Assembly: GCA_030532815.1 (NCBI GenBank)
Contig: JAUNKI010000110.1
Coordinates: forward strand, 1 to 6,873
Reading direction: 5' to 3'
Length of the DNA stretch: 6,873 nt
Source of the DNA: Leptotrichiaceae bacterium
GTDB lineage: Bacteria > Fusobacteriota > Fusobacteriia > Fusobacteriales > Leptotrichiaceae
Shown: one piece after another, positions 5,798 to 6,873 of the stretch
How positions within the stretch are numbered: the first letter of the stretch is position 1
Layout of the letters: every line of letters begins with the position of its first letter
Program-made: the position numbers and the translations under genes
Notes under the pieces: model-generated
What the model was told of the DNA's origin: nothing
The model's database searches: none
The model's input: the letters and a program-made list of their open reading frames with translations, nothing else

Positions 5798-6583
5798 CTA
5801 TTTCCTGCTTTTAAGAAACTTTTCATATAGCTTTTTAAACTCATCATCATTTTCCAGTTTCTTTTCCATTAAATCCCTTCTGTTTTCCAATGTTTTCTCT
5901 ATGGACTTGTAATATCTGTATTCATTTATTTTAGCATGATTTCCGCTTCGTAAAACTTCAGGTACGGAATATCCTCCTATTTCTATCGGTCGCGTATATT
6001 GGGGAAATCCTAACAATCCGTTATAAAAGGAATCTGTTTCAAATGATTCCTTTTTTATGACCCCTTCCTTTATCCTCGTCACTGAATCCATAAGAACAAG
6101 TGACGGCAAATCTCCGCTGCTCAGTACATAATCTCCTATGGATATTTCCTCGTCTACAAACCTGTCAATCACTCTCTGATCAAGGCCCTCATACCTTCCT
6201 GAAATTACGATAATTTCTTCCTTTAAGGATAATTCTGTCACTTTTTCATGATTTAATGTTTTTCCCTGAGGTGACATAAATATTACATAAGGTCTTTTAT
6301 GAACATTTCGGTTATTTTCATTATTCTGTTCTTCCTTTTTATTTTCTTCATATTTCCCATTTATTTCACTAAAATAGTTCCAATATGCTTCGGGTTTCAA
6401 AACCATACCCGCACCCCCGCCAAAGGGAATATCGTCCATTTGCGAATGTTTATTTCGTGCATAATCACGTATATTCACAATGTCATAACTCACAAGTCCC
6501 ATTTCCACAGCTCTCTGAATAATAGTCTGAGATAAATACATCTCAAATAATTCAGGAAACAAAGTCAATACTGTAAACTTCAT
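5798..6583 (-). CDS. trmD: tRNA (guanine-N1-)-methyltransferase TrmD
   Basis: TrmD transfers a methyl group from S-adenosylmethionine to N1 of G37 in tRNAs that have G36G37. This prevents +1 frameshifting and is normally essential in bacteria. The protein is a cytosolic SPOUT-family dimer. At 261 residues it is slightly above the usual length. Visible landmarks are MKFTVLTLFPELF (1-13), FGGGAGMVLKPE (54-65), the SAM-knot segments ISGRYEGLDQRV (127-138) and ISIGDYVLSSGDLP (147-160), and the linker DSFYNGLLGFPQYTRP (184-199), whose Asp184 matches the conserved DSF aspartate considered to be the catalytic base. The C-terminal GNHAKINEYR (214-223) is also typical. A Glu/Asn/Lys-rich insertion at about 74-97 lengthens the loop after the GGGAGMV motif. 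CGGAG lies six bases before the ATG. The usual partners (rpsP, rimM, rplS) are not adjacent: about 290 non-coding bases lie upstream and 529 downstream. Confidence 0.97.
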   Translation of the reverse strand: MKFTVLTLFPELFEMYLSQTIIQRAVEMGLVSYDIVNIRDYARNKHSQMDDIPFGGGAGMVLKPEAYWNYFSEINGKYEENKKEEQNNENNRNVHKRPYVIFMSPQGKTLNHEKVTELSLKEEIIVISGRYEGLDQRVIDRFVDEEISIGDYVLSSGDLPSLVLMDSVTRIKEGVIKKESFETDSFYNGLLGFPQYTRPIEIGGYSVPEVLRSGNHAKINEYRYYKSIEKTLENRRDLMEKKLENDDEFKKLYEKFLKSRK

Positions 6584-6873
6584 ATTTTTCTCCGTTCTTT
6601 TTAGTTATATATTTACTAATCGTTATAATTAAAAAAATCTGTGCATCTTTTTTTCTGTTAATATATCAGATATTTTTACAATATATTAAAAATATCCGTC
6701 TGTTTTTCTTCTTTCAGAAGTATGTTCAAAAATATATTAGCACAGATATATAAAAATTTCAAAATATAATATGCATAAAAAATGTTTTTCCGATATCCGT
6801 TTTTATATTATGACATTTGAAATATATGTAATTATTATAATATCCATCAAAAATAGAAATAAAGCCGATATTC
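6584..6873. other. trmD upstream non-coding region, running to the window edge
   Basis: No reading frame of useful length continues to the edge on either strand, so trmD is not closely preceded by another gene. The stretch contains a predicted promoter (6734-6762), a small hairpin (CTTCT-GAA-AGAAG on the minus strand, 6708-6720) early in the leader, and an 8-bp inverted repeat pair (ATCTGTGC 6637-6644, GCACAGAT 6740-6747). Confidence 0.5.
6734..6762 (-). promoter_or_regulatory. Predicted sigma70-type promoter for trmD
   Basis: The minus strand reads TTGAAA (6757-6762), 17 bases, then TAATAT (6734-6739). Transcription would start near 6727 and give a leader of about 144 bases before the trmD ATG. 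The match is good, but A+T-rich sequence produces such pairs often and a closer promoter cannot be excluded. Confidence 0.45.

Noticed and set aside
6299..6535. 78-codon plus-strand frame inside trmD
   Set aside because: It is antisense to a certain trmD gene and is an Ile/Phe-rich shadow of its coding strand.

Overview
The window is an A+T-rich bacterial segment with five recognisable protein genes, all read from the minus strand, and no RNA genes, CRISPR arrays or intact mobile elements. Strong AGGAG/GGAGG ribosome sites, low G+C, AGA/TTA-rich codon use and the gene content fit a member of the Fusobacteriota. A Leptotrichia-like organism is my best guess, but this is inference from composition and protein style, not from a marker gene.

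Layout in transcription order (right to left). At 5798-6583 lies trmD (tRNA m1G37 methyltransferase), standing alone behind a predicted promoter. A gap of about 530 bp follows, then a gamma-class carbonic anhydrase-like hexapeptide-repeat protein (4744-5268). Its transcripts would end at a clear intrinsic terminator (4525-4560). Next comes a gap of about 630 bp holding short repeats and a palindrome, then a 76-residue single-pass membrane protein of unknown function (3882-4112). A gap of about 400 bp contains a weak A/U-stem terminator and a good promoter. The last unit is a two-gene operon (3485 down to 172) of tandem paralogous exported proteins with C-terminal L,D-transpeptidase (YkuD) domains.

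The paralogous pair is the most interesting part. Both proteins have a signal peptide, an N-terminal DxDxDG-type loop, a central SH3-like region, a second SH3-like segment and a C-terminal YkuD domain. Both carry SHKC in place of the usual SHGC around the catalytic cysteine. One has a Lys/Glu/Asp/Pro-rich linker of about 90 residues that the other lacks. They are probably peptidoglycan cross-linking or protein-anchoring enzymes of the cell envelope. Nothing in the window ties them functionally to trmD or the carbonic anhydrase-like gene.

Roughly 30% of the window is non-coding, which is high for a bacterium. The gaps contain short coding-like frames without starts and two sequences resembling insertion-sequence ends. 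These hint at decay, but each is individually close to what chance gives in such A+T-rich DNA.
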